Assembly: GCF_000226115.1 (NCBI RefSeq)
Contig: NC_016457.1
Span: 1,984,001-2,048,000, forward strand
Length of the DNA stretch: 64,000 nucleotides
Source: Thermothielavioides terrestris NRRL 8126
Lineage: Eukaryota; Ascomycota; Sordariomycetes; Sordariales; Chaetomiaceae
Direction of reading: 5' to 3'
Of the stretch, positions 1 through 12,625 are shown in pieces. The notes beneath the pieces were generated by a model, which saw only the letters and a list, made by a program, of their open reading frames with translations, had not been told where the DNA came from and ran no database searches. The position numbers were made by a program, and so were the translations under genes. Numbering within the stretch: the first letter of the stretch is position 1; the number at the start of each line of letters is the position of its first letter.

Positions 1-2214
1 CTGGCGTCTGCGCTGTGGTTGTCGTCGTTGTCGTTGCCGGGAACTTGGGAAGACGACAGCTTGGATGGTGGTGATGGGCCGCGGCCGTGGGGCGAGAGGG
101 GCGCCGGGTAGAGGGACGCGTTGGCACGGAAGTGGGCGCGGTTGAGTTCGATGGCGCCCGCGGCCGCTGCGATGAGTGGGCTGGTCGCCTGCGAATAGAC
201 GGACGAGGAGGCGCTGGTGCGGTTTTCGCGATGCAGGTCTTGTAGCTGCTCGGGGGGCGGGACAAGCGAGAGGCGGACTTCGTCGCCTGCAGGCCGGGTT
301 GGTGACGGGGGCGCGCTGGACCGTTCTGTGGAGGGCAGCCTCAAGGCTGGAGACCGGCGTACCAGGGCCTCGCCGCCGGCTGTCTGCGATGTCCTGATCG
401 GCGAGTGCGGCGTGATCCTCTGCTCCCTCTCCCTCGGGACACTGAAGCTGGGGACTGCTGGCGGCGGCAGCGAGGGGATTGTGCTCAGCGTGCTTGTCTT
501 GGTCACCCGCAGGAAGAGCGGCCCGCTCGGGCTCTGGCCTGTCGGCGACACTTTGGTGGGCGACGGCGGCGGCTCCGAAGCTCTCGACGCAATGTACGGC
601 TGGATGCACCGAGGGATCGTCACTGAAGCCTGGCGGGAGGGAGGAATCGCAGGCAAAGAGGTTTGGATTGCCCCGTGCATGACGGGCCCCGGGGCCAGGA
701 TCAGTCCTTGTGGCTGCGCGAGGTTCTGCCCCGCCGTCATGCTCCGCAAACATTGGGACCGGTGTAGAGTTGCGCGGAAGAGGTCTTGTGACTTGCTGTG
801 CTTGGCCTGACAACCATGGCCAATCGACTGTGATCGGGAAACCCACGGCAGCAGCGGTGCCGTGACAAACGGGTCGTTCATGGACGGCGGGCCGACTCTG
901 GCGGCCTGTTGCGGCTGCACGACGAGTCCCTCGAGTGGCATGATGGCCTTCTTGACCTCGTCGGGCATCTCATCCTCGCTGTAGAGCGTGGACAGATCCG
1001 ACGAAAGAGAGGTGCGAACGGAGCGTGTCTGCGGCGCCTCGGCTTCCTGCTTCTTCTGGCTCCGGCTCGAACTGGTGAGGCCCGAGGGGGCGTCGGGGGC
1101 CGAACAATCCCCGCCCACCAGGCTGTCGGCCTCCGACGATATGGAGTTCTGAGAGTCCTGCGGCTGGTGTCCGGGCGTGTTGTGCTGGCTTGGGACATGC
1201 TTCTTTGGGCTCGGGGTTCTCGCCCGGGACAACGGAGCCGCGTACTCCCGGGGATGGGGCGCCCTGGTGGGCGAAGCAGTGTCGGTGTTGCTCTGGGAGG
1301 TCCCCGAGATGCTCCCCTCGCGCAGCCGCTTCTCAGTCGATCGAAGGATCTCAGACAGGGCCGAGTCTGTCGACTGCTGTCTCGCCCTGTGTTTCAATGG
1401 TGTTGTGGGCAACGACCGGACCGGACTAACGGGAGGGCTTGTGACCAGTTTGGGGATCCTCGATGCCCCATATACATAGCCCATGCTCACCGAGGGCTTG
1501 AGGACGCGTCTGTCTCGGCTGGCAACAAGAGCCGGCGTCGGTGGCGCAGGCAAGGCCCTCGAACAAGTTCTCAGCTGAGCATTTTCCAACCCGCCAGCCG
1601 CTGCCATCATCTGCTCGCCGCTCAACAAAGCATCCGAAGAGCCGTTCAGTCGCCCCCGAGCTGAATGCGGATATCCATGAATGGTGTGATGCACCCTGGG
1701 CAGGGTAGGCGTCTTGTGCCGCAGCGGCCACGACCTACGGCTCTTCTTCTTGCTGCCTGCCACAGCAGCATCACTCCTCTGCCCAGCAAGCTTCGGCCCA
1801 TGCAGCGCGTCCTCATCGATCCACGATGGGTTCCTCCGAGACACCCTCACCACCTCCATCTCCACCGGCCGCCCTGCCGTCGCCGCACCAGAACCGCCTC
1901 CTCCCACCGCAGCATCTGGCCACCTGCACGACTCGCTCCTGCTGAACCCAAAGTGAAAATGCCCCTTGGTGCACACCATAGGAATGAGCGGCATACTGCG
2001 ATGCTTGCTGCCCACAAGCCCGCCGCCCCAGCCACCACCCCACCCGTCAACCTCCAACTTGGTCGGCCACCCCCCACTACCACCACGGCCACCACCACCA
2101 ATAGACCACGCCTTCCGCAACTTGCTCCTCAGCCCACCGCGCACCTCCTTGTCCTCGCCCTCCCCCCACACCCGAGAGGCGCCACTACCACCACCAGCAT
2201 CTCTAACATGAACG

Positions 2215-2245
<31 letters not shown>

Positions 2246-2576
2246 CGGAAGTGGTAGTAATGACGACGTCGGCGTCCGCATCCTCCTCGGCCGCGTCGTC
2301 GTCGTGCGGGCGCAGCAGGCCGCCCTGGCGCCGACGGCGCTGGCGGGCCTGGCGGGCGCGGCGGCGCGCGACGCAGATGATGAGCAGGGCGAGGGCCAGG
2401 CCGAGGAGCGCGGCGGCGCCGAGGACGATGCCGAAGAGCGTGGGGAAGGAGTCCTGGGCGCTGCCGCTGCCGCCGCCGGCGGCGGTGCTGGTTGGTGATG
2501 GTGGTGACGGTGGTGGGGGCCCTTCCGTGGCGGAAGGGGGCGCCCTTGGGGGCTGGTCCTGGTCCGGGATGGGCAT
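1..2576 (-). CDS. Single-pass membrane protein, function unknown (3' end beyond the window)
   Basis: Reading leftward from the ATG at 2576 (context CAAAATG, with an in-frame TAA just upstream), the frame stays open for 858 codons to the window edge, so the C-terminus is missing. Residues 1-45 are Pro/Ser/Gly-rich. Residues about 46-70 form one strong hydrophobic helix (SFPTLFGIVLGAAALLGLAL and onward), followed by a basic stop-transfer patch (RRRARQARQRRRQ), as expected for an N-out, C-in single-pass protein. The long cytoplasmic part is low-complexity (Ser, Gly, Pro), with poly-Ser encoded by an AGT tract near 2225-2245. It contains two conserved-looking islands: VCTKGHFHFGFSRSES near residue 210 and STDSALSEILRSTEKRLREG near residue 410. 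No enzyme domain is visible. I do not recognise a function; the design resembles fungal cell-surface or polarity adaptors. Confidence in the gene is high because so long a frame with island-like conservation is unlikely by chance. Confidence 0.8.
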
Positions 2577-3774
2577 TTTGGGGAGTGGTTGGTTTCGTTC
2601 TTAGCGGCTGTTGTTTGGGTGTCGCTGTGTATTGGTTGCTGCTGCTGCTGCTGAAGCTGTTGGTTGCTGTGTGTGGGTGAGGTCGACCTCCTGCACCGCA
2701 CATAGGTCAGTTGTTGGTGATATCAGATCCTGTGGAAGTCAGTCGGGGACAGTTGGACAGGAGTTGACAGGATCAAGGAGAGAAAGCAAGATATCCTGGG
2801 GGCTGGCCACCACGGCATTTAGGCTGGCACGACTGGAATCCATGCCTTGGGTGGTCCGGGTTGCCGACTGGTGGCCTCGGTCGGGTTGGAATGGGTTGTG
2901 ACGAGCAACACCATTCCAGTCCAGCCGTGTTGTGGTCATCTACTGTGGCAGACTTTGATCCTCGAGAGCACGGCAGCAAATCAGAATGAGAGGTTTCATG
3001 GGCGGCCGAGACATCTCAAATTACGGAGATGGGTCGGGCACAACACTTGGTGGGCGAACCTTGGCTTTGTTTGTTGACATCAACTGGGCAAGAGCCCGAT
3101 GAGCTCAAGAACTCACGGCGACATAATCACCCTTCGTCGTAAAGCAGAGGTCAACATGTACATGTCCAGGCCAAGTGTGTCTTGCAAGTCGCTTTGACAT
3201 CTGCTTGGCGTGACGAGCTCACACGAGAGCGGCCTCTACGTTAGCTTGTCAATGACTTCTCTGAACGAATGGTGTTCCTGGGACGCCAATACCAATGGAG
3301 AGCGGATCACGAAGTCGTGCATCATCACGGATATGTGTAGAACGCAGGACCAGACACGGAGACGGTCCCTCGATGGTGCAATCCTAAGTAACACCACCTG
3401 AGCACCCGTGCACCATCCACAGCACGTCAAGCGGCAGCAGTCAATGCATCACCACAAATGCAATTCTGGAGAGATCAAGAATGACTCCCTTTGACTCAAT
3501 GCCATTGAACCATCCCATCCACGATGGCAGAGCAGCTTAGCATACCCTCACCACCACCAGTGTGCACGCGCGCCTACCCTCAACCCAACCTGGGCCTACG
3601 GCCAAGCCCCAGCCCAGATATAAACGGCAAAGCCAAGATGGTCGAGAGCAGGGAAATAGAATCGGAAGTCAGAACTGAAGAAAATATGGCCGCAGAGTCA
3701 TCCCACGCGTGCAACGAATCAGATCCCAATGGGGGATTGGTCGCACGGGGCAAACCAAGGGATTCACCGATGCC
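2577..3774. other. Intergenic, divergent/terminal region
   Basis: About 1.2 kb between the start of the left-edge membrane protein gene and the stop of the DUF1996 gene. It should hold the promoter of the former and the 3' UTR of the latter. Only short unconvincing frames occur. No RNA gene or repeat is seen. Confidence 0.5.
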
Positions 3775-5496
3775 TTAGTGCGATCCATGGCGGTGTTGGT
3801 GCAAGTGAAGCAGCTGGCGGCGCGACTTCTCAGCCCCGCCGGTGGCCGTGACCGTAACAGTCTCCGTGGCCACCATGACATACTCGACCGTCTCGATAAC
3901 GACGATCTTGCTGACCACGTTACCATTGGTAACGTAATCAGTACGGACAAGCTGGTAACCTGCTGGAACAGGAGGTTCGGACGGGGTGGGGGTGGGACTG
4001 GGCGTAAGCGAGGAGTGCTGCTCTGCGAGGGCATTAACCCCGGGAGTCGCACTCGAAGCTGCCGCGTTGGTGGTGGAGGTTTTCCCAAACGCAAACACAC
4101 CACCGGGAAGGTAACTGGAGCCTGTTACGGAAGTACCAGGCGTGTAGCCGACTGTCGGCACGGGGATTGAGGCAGACTCGGTTTGCGGATTGTTGCCAAT
4201 CGCAGGGCCAGGGCCAAGCTGAATAGCAACACCGCCGGGGAGCGAGTTGCCAATCATACCCGTGACCTTCTCATTTGCGAGCGCAGAGGGAACAGTCAGC
4301 TTGCACTGCCTCTGCTGGTCCTCGGTCTGGAGTGTGAAGATGGGGCAGTCCTGCACCCTTCCACTGAGGTTGGTGCACTGGTCAACAGCCTCTTGAAGGA
4401 AGTTGGCGTCCCAGCCGCTCATGAAGTCACCGTGATAACCATAACCTAGAAGGACGATTTAGCATCGTCAAAGCCGCATCACGGACAAACTTGGGCCACG
4501 TACCCTGGACATCACCGTTGGAAATGACGAACTCGCCGTCCACGCCCTTGAAGGCGTTTGTCGCCCAGATGGTTTCGTAAAAAAGACCAGGCAGCTTGAC
4601 GTTGAACCCGTCGGGGCAGTTCCCATTAAGAACCAGGTCGGGGTATGCAACGTGGGACTTGAAATCCGGGGACGTGATGTCTTTACCGTTCCAGCATGAA
4701 GGGAAAGAGAGCTCAAAACGGACTCCATCCGGGCAATTGGCATCCAGGTATGTCTTGTTGGGCAGGTAGTGACGCTGCAAGCTTCCCTCGGGGGCCTTCG
4801 AATAGTCGAGGCAGTTGAAGCCGAGAGCACGCTGGGCGAGATCATACTGCGTCGTCTGACCGAGCTGAGCCCAACGCGATTTCTCGGGGTCGGGTTTCTG
4901 AGGGTCACCGAGTGAGTAGTTGCGGCGTGTGCTGTCGCCCGCAATCATGCGGAAGTCATTCGGGAAGGCCTGGATTTTGCCATTCGGATTTTTCGCGTCC
5001 GGGTTGAGGAAGTAATAGCTGAAGAACTGTCAGCATTCGGCGCTTGAAGGAAGGAGAGTATTGAGTATGGAAAACTCACGCCAGCATACCGCCGACCTGC
5101 TCGACGTCCTCGTAGGTGCCATTGGCGTGCTTGAAGTAGAGGTTCGGCGCCCAGTAGGCCGACTTGTCCTGGGTCACGATGCAGGAGGTACACTCGCCGT
5201 TGACGAGGTCAGCGTGAGTCGCATCGTTGCTGAAACCTGCAGCAGACCATCAGGTTAGGAACGGACTCGCCCAATTGGCCGCCAAGGCGCGATCTTGCTC
5301 CGCTGTCCTGCCTCCAACTGCACTGGAGTTACTTACCAGAAGAACCGTGAATCGCGTGAGCATGCTGCGACACGGTGCCGGGGCTGATCAGAGGGTCAAG
5401 ACGAGCCACGCCAAGACGGCCACGGCATTCCATGCGCCAGAAGGCGGCCACGCCGTTCAGCAACACGAGAATCGCAAGTGAAATGTTGATTCTCAT
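3775..5496 (-). CDS. Secreted DUF1996-domain protein
   Basis: Four exons: 5337-5496, 5080-5236, 4504-5018 and 3775-4445 (1503 nt, 500 aa). All donors are GTRNGT-like (GTAAGT, GTGAGT, GTACGT) and the acceptors restore frame. Residues 1-18 are a signal peptide (MRINISLAILVLLNGVAA), followed by the DUF1996 opening FWRMECRGRLGVARLDP and the family's SQHAHAIHGSSGF block. Exon 4 starts with the closing motif YGYHGDFMSGWD. The C-terminal 120 or so residues are Ser/Thr/Pro-rich and end in a basic, His-rich tail (RRQLLHLHQHRHGSH) without an obvious GPI signal. DUF1996 proteins are fungal extracellular or wall-associated proteins, often paired with WSC domains; no WSC domain is present here. The biochemical activity of the domain is not known to me. 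The N-terminal ATG is the only one that supplies the signal peptide. Confidence 0.9.
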
Positions 5497-8439
5497 GTTG
5501 ACAAAGGTGAAGAAATGACTGGTGGGTTAGATGGACTGGAAAGGATCGTGAGAATTGTTGAAAGGAAGGTGTTCGGAACTTTTGTTGGGGTGGTAAAAAT
5601 CGCCCGCCGATTGAAAAGAGTGTGTTATGAATTGCGGCAACGGGAATTGCGGTTGACAATCTGGCAGTAATTGTGGTTAGTTCTGTTGTTGACCGCAATT
5701 CACACACTGTTGCTGTTTGGCAAGGTTTGCGGGAAGGGAGGAGAAAAAGAGAGCCTTCTAACGCGGGGTCTGCCGGGAATGAAAACAACATTGAGGGTGG
5801 TGGTGAGGATGCGGGAAAGAGCGCGGCGGGGTCGTTTGCTCGACTCCCACAACTCCACGTACCAGTTTGACTCGGCGAGGCGAGCGCAAATTGTCGGGAA
5901 TCACAGACACCGCCTAGAAACCCGACCACGGATGACAGTCCACGGCCGTTTGGTTCACAAGCCTATCCGGCTTGTGACCCAAGGGCGGTTGTCGTTGACT
6001 CCTCGCTTCTCGAACCTGATCTGCTGAATGCGCACCGAATTCGATGTCCGCTTACTCTTGACTGGGCGCGTTGTCGTCGCTGATCGCAGAATGGGAGGGG
6101 AAGTTGTGGTACTCAAACCGGCGGAGAAGGTTGCGCAGGCGCACTCCGAATTCAACCAGAACTCCAGGTCGGCGGTCGGCGCAGAAACGAAGGTCTGTAA
6201 AAAAAAAAAGAACGACGTGAAAAAGTCGAGTAGAGCACTCAGAAGTAAGGAACGTGGGCCCGCAAGTCTGGGAGTTGAAGTAATGAAAGGGCGCGTCACG
6301 CGTCGAGAAGAGTTGAAAGACGGGTCGACAAGGCAAACGAGGCGCAAAGGGCGAGAGGGAGGTCGAGGTCGAGGGAGGAGGTGAGTGTGACATGCGCCCA
6401 ACAATAACCCAAATCCGGAATCCAGGAATTGCGGAGACAAAGCGGTGCAGCAGTTCTGCAGCAGGGGCAGGAGCGATGAAGCAGAAGCCACCTCCAGGGA
6501 CCCCCTTGCTCGTGTGGGGCAGGCTGCTCTTGCCCGAAGCAGCACTCAGCGAGGAAAAGCATGCATTTAATTGGCTGGCTCGTGAGCCAAGCTAAGCATT
6601 TGGTCCCTTGGCCTTGTGGATCAAGGGGAAACTCCAGGGATTCGTGCCAACATGCATGGGGAGGGCTTGCGCCTGGCTCGGTAACTAGCGTAACGCAGGA
6701 ACGTCATTGCAATCACACTGCAGGTGCCAGGTGCTGGCGAGCCGCACTTTCAAAGAAGCCGCGAATGGAGATCGAAATGGGCAATGTCACTCTAATGATC
6801 TGGGAGGATGGATATGCCTGCTGGCTCAAGATGAAGATGAGCGCATGAAGACATGGCACAACACCTCGATCTGCTACCCACGGCACACTGACGGCTGGAC
6901 GCTGATGATCTGCGCGAGAAGCGTGGCATGCTCACGCTGTTGGTTCTACAGCGGCGTGGGACGGGTGTGATGTCGCAATCTCGAGAGATCCGCTACCCAC
7001 CAGCGCGAAATCAACGGCATCGGACCACGTACTCGCACTTGCAACCGAGTTCCCGTCCGGCTGTTCGACCGAGCCCTCAATCACGGCAGTTTGTGTCCGG
7101 CAAACCAACCTATCGTGTTGCACTCGCGCAGCATCTTGCACCGCGGCGGAATCTTGGTTGAGGGATCGTTGGGTTCAAATCTGCCAACACCATACGGATT
7201 ACACAAAGGGAAGTCAGGGTGGAGGAACGTCAAGCTGAGTGACTTCAGTGGCGCGCATGGGTAGCCGTTGACAGAGCGGGGTGTGCATGTCAGGTGGAAT
7301 TCACTACGTGTAACCTAAGTTAGAAGGGGTTGAGTGGAAACCCCAAGGATCGGACGAGCACAGAAAGGCTGAAACACAGTTTCAGGCTTGGTGGCGCGCT
7401 AATTAACCCCTATCCGATTTTACATACACGTGTGTGCTCACCCCAAATGCTCGGCTGGCCAATCAGACTGCCATGCATTGGGCCATCCCCGGTTGCGGGG
7501 CAGGTGTTTCGCTGCAGGGACCGACTCGATGCGCCCAGATTGGCTTGCCCGTTTTCTGCGACTGGTGGTTGAAGAAGCCAACAAATGACCTCAAAACCAA
7601 ACAGGCTTTGAAACGCGATCTGGACTTATGGCATATCCAGAGTGCAATTAAACTACCAGGTAGTTACACTCCAGGCGCTTGCTAGTCAGGAAACTGCCCT
7701 GATGACCTTCAACTAGATCGACCGATCGGCAGCGTAGCTTGAAACACTGGCTTCCTGCGGAGCGATAACAGGAATTGACACTACTGTGTAGCTTAGTTGT
7801 TGTACTGTGTATGCATATCGCTTAATCAAGGTGCCATCAACTGCTCTGTCGCGTATTAGGATGTCGAGATCTCAATGCTAGCCATAGGTTTCCGCATCCA
7901 GATCAGCCAGAACCCGCATGTACACTACACTATACGCATGTGAGGCACCGCTGGGTTCGCTGCCCATGCAACGGCTTGCGGGATTGTACACAGTAACCGG
8001 GTTTCAACTACAGATAGACGTCTTTACCTAGGTACCAAGATTGGACGCCAAATCTTCAACTCCTTCTGGATGCGGGTCTGAATTCCGGGTAGGTGGGGAA
8101 GAGGGCTTGGCATCTGAAGACGAACAACTGAACATCCAGGTGTGCCCCACAGTGAAGTGCCACACTTTAACCCGACTCTGTTAACTATCCGCAAAGGCTG
8201 TGCCATTGGCGTGGCTAATGTAGTGCCAGAACCTGGGGATACCCACAAGAGTTAGCACGCACCCTGGCCTGTTGCCCAATGTGGCGCAACATTCTATCCC
8301 CTTGGCCTTCCTTGACCCGATGCTTCGAGATTCGATAGCTGCAATTCCGAATCAGGAGGCCGCGAGACTTGCCTGTGTGATCCAACTCGAGTCATCCTCC
8401 TAAATGCCGCGCTGACAATTCCTTGCTGCCAACCGCACA
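5497..8439. other. Long intergenic region without a supported gene
   Basis: 2.9 kb between the DUF1996 gene and the auxilin-like gene. The proximal part (5.5-6.6 kb) is the probable promoter and 5' UTR of the DUF1996 gene, with pyrimidine-rich sense-strand stretches. Frames here (for example 5955-6545 on the minus strand) are low-complexity, lack homology I can recognise and have no splice logic. The 6.6-8.4 kb part is less GC-rich; no TIR, LTR or transposase residue was recognised in it. Confidence 0.5.
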
Positions 8440-11300
8440 ATGGACGATCTCGCGGGGCTGAACTGGTCGGTGCCCAACCGCAGTCAAGCACAACTGGCGC
8501 AATCGCGATCGACGCCCCCGAACCCCGCGGTGCCGGCCTACCCTTCCCTGCGCCCAACCCCGTCGCCCTTCGCGTCCGGCCGGAGTACCCCGCTCTCGGC
8601 TCAAGGATCCGGGAATATTGCACCCAAGCCGCCAGCCGCGACAACGGCGCCGGACAGCTTCGGGAACCTTCTCAGCTTCGGCGCAGGGAAGACCAATGCA
8701 AAGCTCAGTCTACGCGAGCGGCAGGACCAACTCGAGGCCGAGAAAAGGAGAAAGGAGGAGGAGCAGCGCAAGCAGGCACAAGCACAGTACGGAGATGGGA
8801 GCTTCTTTGACTCGCTGGGCCAGACTCAGTCCGGCTCCCGGAGCACGCCGTCGTCTGGCGCCCTGGCGCCGCCGCCGGCAGCGGAGCCGGGCTTCGGGAT
8901 GCAGAGTGGGAAGGCAGCGGCCGAGTCGGACGATGATCTGTTCGCGGCGTTCAATGCCGATACCAAGGTCGACAACTCCAGCTACTACCCGCCACCCACG
9001 CATTCGAGTAACCCTTCTCCCGCAAACGCGCCAGGATTGGACCTCACAAATCCGCAGTCTTGGAACAACGCTGCGGTATCTTCATCTGGCGGGGGCTTTG
9101 GGGACGACGATGACGATCCGTTTGGGCTTGGTCAACTGAAGGCAACGTCTTCTGCGCCGGCGCCGGCGCCCGCTGCCGCTGACCTGGACGAGGATGATTT
9201 GCTTGGGGATCTAGGTAAACCGGTGGATCAAATAAGGAAGAAGTCAGCACCAACCTTTGCGCGAGGACCTGAGCCGGGCAAACCTATTGAAGATTCGTCT
9301 TCAGATTCCGAGGTGGATCAAACTGCTGCGTCCGACGATCCCTTTGACAAGGCCGTCGCTCAGCTCGTGGACTACGGCTTTACCCCCGAAAACGCGAGGA
9401 GAGGTCTTACGGAGAGTGGAGGTGGGCTTGACGTTCAGGCCGCCGTTAACTGGCTGCTCGACGATGCTCACAGACAGGCGAAGGAGCAGGCCAAGGGCCG
9501 GGGAGGCGTGAGCGAGCAGCCCGGGGGCGGCGACGAACGCATCTCAAGTCGATCACGAGACGCGGCACCCTCCTGGATGCGAGACGGTCCAAGCGGCGGC
9601 GGTCCTCGGAGCAGGGACAACCGATCACCGGCGCCAACGGAAGGGGACTTTGCCAAGACAGCTGCCGCTGTGGGCTCAAGTTTTCTCAAGACGGCAAACA
9701 GCCTTTGGAAGACAGGGCAAAAGAAGGTTCAAAAAGCAGTTGCAGAGTTCCAACAAGACAGCGATCCCAACCAGCCGAAGTGGATGCGGTCAACCGCCCA
9801 AGGCCATGCCTCCGGCGCTCCCGTAAGGGAGACAGCCGAAGTCACTGACGAAGCCCTGATGCTGGAATCAGGAAGGCGGCCTGAAGGAAGATCGCGGAAT
9901 TTAGCGCCGGAGCGCCGGAACCCCAGCGAGTCTCGAGCTCGTGAACGCTCGCCAGCCCTACCACCCCGGCCAGGACAGGGAGGTCAAGTGCCCAGATGGC
10001 AGCAGGGTTCGCAGCCAACTCTCGATCCGCGCAGCCGGCTGAACAGACAGGCTGCGCAGGAAGAGAGCTTTCAAGCATATGTAAGCCCAGCACGGCGAAA
10101 GAAGGCCACTCCCCAACCGCAGCCTGAGGTGGAGGCAACGCCACCAGCACAGCGTGAGCCTGATCTCCTATTCGATTCCACCACACCTTCAACGTCTAGG
10201 TCGACACCACCAGTTCGGTCGTCCCAGCCATCTCCGGCCCCTCGACCCTCGGCACGGCCGTCTCCTGCTCCGGCGCCCGCCCCTCCGCGGCCTTCGCGTC
10301 AAATTCCCGCCATCTCTCCAATCGCGCTGCAAAACTCAACAAAACATCGCGTCGAAGGCACTGCGCACTTCAAACGTGGCGATTTCGCAGCTGCCCACGC
10401 CTCGTACACTGCCTCTCTTACCGCCGTTCCGCAAGACCACCCACTCACCATTCTCTTGCTCTGCAATCGCGCCCTGACAGCGCTCAAAATAGGCGAACCG
10501 CGCCAGGCAGTGGAAGATGCCGACACGGCCATCCGCCTCATCGGCCCGGGCAAAGGCGAGGGCGAGCACGTCGAGCTCCAAGGAACCGGCGACTCGCCGG
10601 CGGAAAAGCGCGACATGCGGGACCTCTACGGCAAAGCACTCAGCCGCAAGGCGGAAGCGCTCGAACAAATGGAGAAGTGGGCCGACGCGGCGGCAGTCTG
10701 GCAGCTGTGCGTTGAAGCCGGGCTGGGCGGGGCGACGGCCGCGGCGGGGCGGCAGCGCTGCCAGAAGGCCCTCGCGCCGAAGCCGGCACCCGCGCCCAGA
10801 CCGGCGTCCACATCCCCCGCCGCTCTACCCACCCGGCCCAAGGCCACTGCCACTCCTACGAGCCAGAAGAGCTCCGAGGCCGTGCAGCGACTGAGGGCGG
10901 CGCACAAGGCCGCCGAGAAGGAAGGGGACGAGAGGATCGCGCTGACGGATAAGGTGGACGCGCGCATCGCCGCGTGGCGTGATGGGAAGCGCGACAACCT
11001 GCGCGCGCTGCTCAGCAGCCTGGATAGTGTGCTGTGGGAGGGCAGCGGGTGGAAGAAGGTGGGCCTGCATGAGCTGGTGGTTCCAAACAAGGTCAAGGTG
11101 GTCTACATGAAGGCTATCGCCAAGACACATCCTGACAAGGTGAGTTTGATCTCTGTATTCCTGGTCGAGAGGTTCCTTGCTGACTGAGCCGACGGCAGAT
11201 TGGGCAAGACGCAACGACCGAGGTGCGCATGATTGCCGCGACGGTGTTCAGCACGCTGAACGAGGCATGGGACAAGTTCAAGGCGGAGAACAATATGTAA
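8440..11300 (+). CDS. SWA2: Auxilin-like clathrin-uncoating protein (UBA, TPR, J domain)
   Basis: Two exons: 8440-11139 (exactly 900 codons) and 11199-11300, giving 933 aa. The intron (GTGAGT...GGCAG) splits the J domain just after the HPD motif, so the intact C-terminus is only seen after splicing (IGQDATTEVRMIAATVFSTL). The N-terminal 300 residues are disordered, with DDDDPFGL/DPFD-like clathrin or adaptor motifs. A UBA domain lies at about 300-345 (VAQLVDYGFTPENARRGL), TPR helices at about 630-780 (HRVEGTAHFKRGDFAAAHAS), and the J domain at about 860-933 with HPD at 897-899. This order matches yeast Swa2/Aux1, the cofactor that recruits Hsp70 to strip clathrin coats and also acts in ER inheritance. 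It is convergent with the E2 gene, with about 300 bp between the stops. The name comes from architecture, not from a database search. Confidence 0.93.
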
Positions 11301-11599
11301 GGGAGTCTTGATGACGTTTATGAGAAAGGGGTTAGACGTCGATTGTGGAATCAAGCGAGCATATAGAGACTAGGAGTGGCCTGCGTGCTGGGAATTGCGG
11401 AACTTGGAACTCGAAGGGTCAACATCGAACATGAGAACGTAACCGTTACAAAGAATATACCATTGTTCCCCCATCGCTTATTCACAAATGCAAAATCCCA
11501 TACCTCCCCTACCGCGCCATGCAAAGTAGCCCAGACTCTAGTTAGTTACGTGAATCATTCCGTATGCGCCAAGCCGCCACCGCTCTCGCAGGCCCCTCA

Positions 11600-12230
11600 T
11601 CACAGGCCCAACATCCTCCGGACGCCGTCGCGGACCTTCTTCTCGTACTCGTCCCTCCGCTCGCGCCACATCTTGGCCGCCTCCACGTTGGCCGGGCTCT
11701 CATCGTTGGGCTCCGCCAGCATGCTCATAACAGAGATGAGGATCTTCTCGACCGACTGGATCGGCGACCAGCGCTCGGACGCGTGCTCGTAGTGGTTCGG
11801 GTCGTCCCCGGGCGGGTGCAGGATCGAGATGCAGACCAGGCCGCTGGGGTAGACTGTTCCGTTTTTGTTTTCATCATCGCGTCAGCATTGGGCATTGTCA
11901 TTGCTCGCACTTCGACTCGGAGAGAGGGGAAGGGGGGGAAGGGAGATGAGCAGGGAGAGGAAAGTTGCAGAGGACGGACGTACCATTGGGGTGCCAGATC
12001 TCGCCCAGAAACTTCATCGTCGGCGGCGCCAGCGGGTAATCCTTGGGGAAGCGCAGCTCGGCAGGGAAGACGCCGCCCTCGAAGGGCGTGCCCTCGGGCC
12101 CCTGGATCAGGGCTTCCCAATGTAAGAGGTCGTCCTCCGAGACGGGCCCCGCCGTGATGCCCTCGGGCGGGTTGTTGGTCAGCGCGCGGTATTCTTGAAG
12201 GAGGCGCCGGTGGGCGGTCGATTGGGCCAT
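11600..12230 (-). CDS. UBC7: Ubiquitin-conjugating enzyme E2, Ubc7/UBE2G2 class
   Basis: Two exons: 11984-12230 and 11600-11853 (501 nt, 166 aa). The intron is GTACGT...AACAG, and the join restores WHPN followed by [12 protein letters not shown]. The UBC fold is complete. It includes the HPN tripeptide, the catalytic Cys at residue 90 (GLVCISIL), and the acidic insertion after the active site ([19 protein letters not shown]) that distinguishes Ubc7/UBE2G from other E2s. Yeast Ubc7 works at the ER membrane with Cue1 and the Hrd1 or Doa10 ligases in ER-associated degradation; that role is inferred from class membership. There is no C-terminal membrane anchor, as expected for Ubc7. The gene is head-to-head with the mitochondrial protein gene at 12626, sharing a 395-bp promoter interval. 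Confidence 0.95.
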
Positions 12231-12625
12231 ATTCGGTGTTGTGATTGCCTCGTGTTGTTGTAAGATGCGGTTGGGCAGGGAATGTTCTTTGTGAAGGTGT
12301 GAGGCCCGGAGAGGGTTCGGAGGCTCTTAGGCATGTGGTTCACACCCATGGTATTCCGAACACTTCCACACGGTTGCAGCCCACTCCGAATCCAGCGGTG
12401 GCCGGGGGGTCCCACTTACGTCTGAAGTGGCCACTAACTATTCCGTAAACGCTCACGTTACAGCAACTAACTAGCGGCTCTACAGGGGGTTTGTTCGAAT
12501 CCCTGCAGCGATTGAAGCTCTGACCCTCTCATCGGGTCGTCCTTCTCACAATCAGCTCCAAGCATCGACTTCGCTTTTCTTTTTTCTTCTGGCGACGGCG
12601 AGTCAGGCTGGCCCTCCCGACCAGC
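12231..12625. promoter_or_regulatory. Shared promoter interval between UBC7 and the mitochondrial protein gene
   Basis: 395 bp separate two divergent start codons, so both promoters must lie here or in the opposite gene. A TTCGAATCC stretch at about 12494 resembles a tRNA T-loop, but no cloverleaf forms around it. No other motif was identified. Confidence 0.5.

Noticed and set aside
5955..6545. 196-codon minus-strand frame upstream of the DUF1996 gene
   Set aside because: Low-complexity Leu/Pro/Ser/Arg composition with a poly-Phe run from a pyrimidine tract, typical of 5' UTR or promoter DNA.
12460..12530. Possible tRNA (TTCGAATCCC T-loop-like stretch)
   Set aside because: No acceptor stem, D-arm or anticodon arm can be folded around it; only the T-loop-like bases match.
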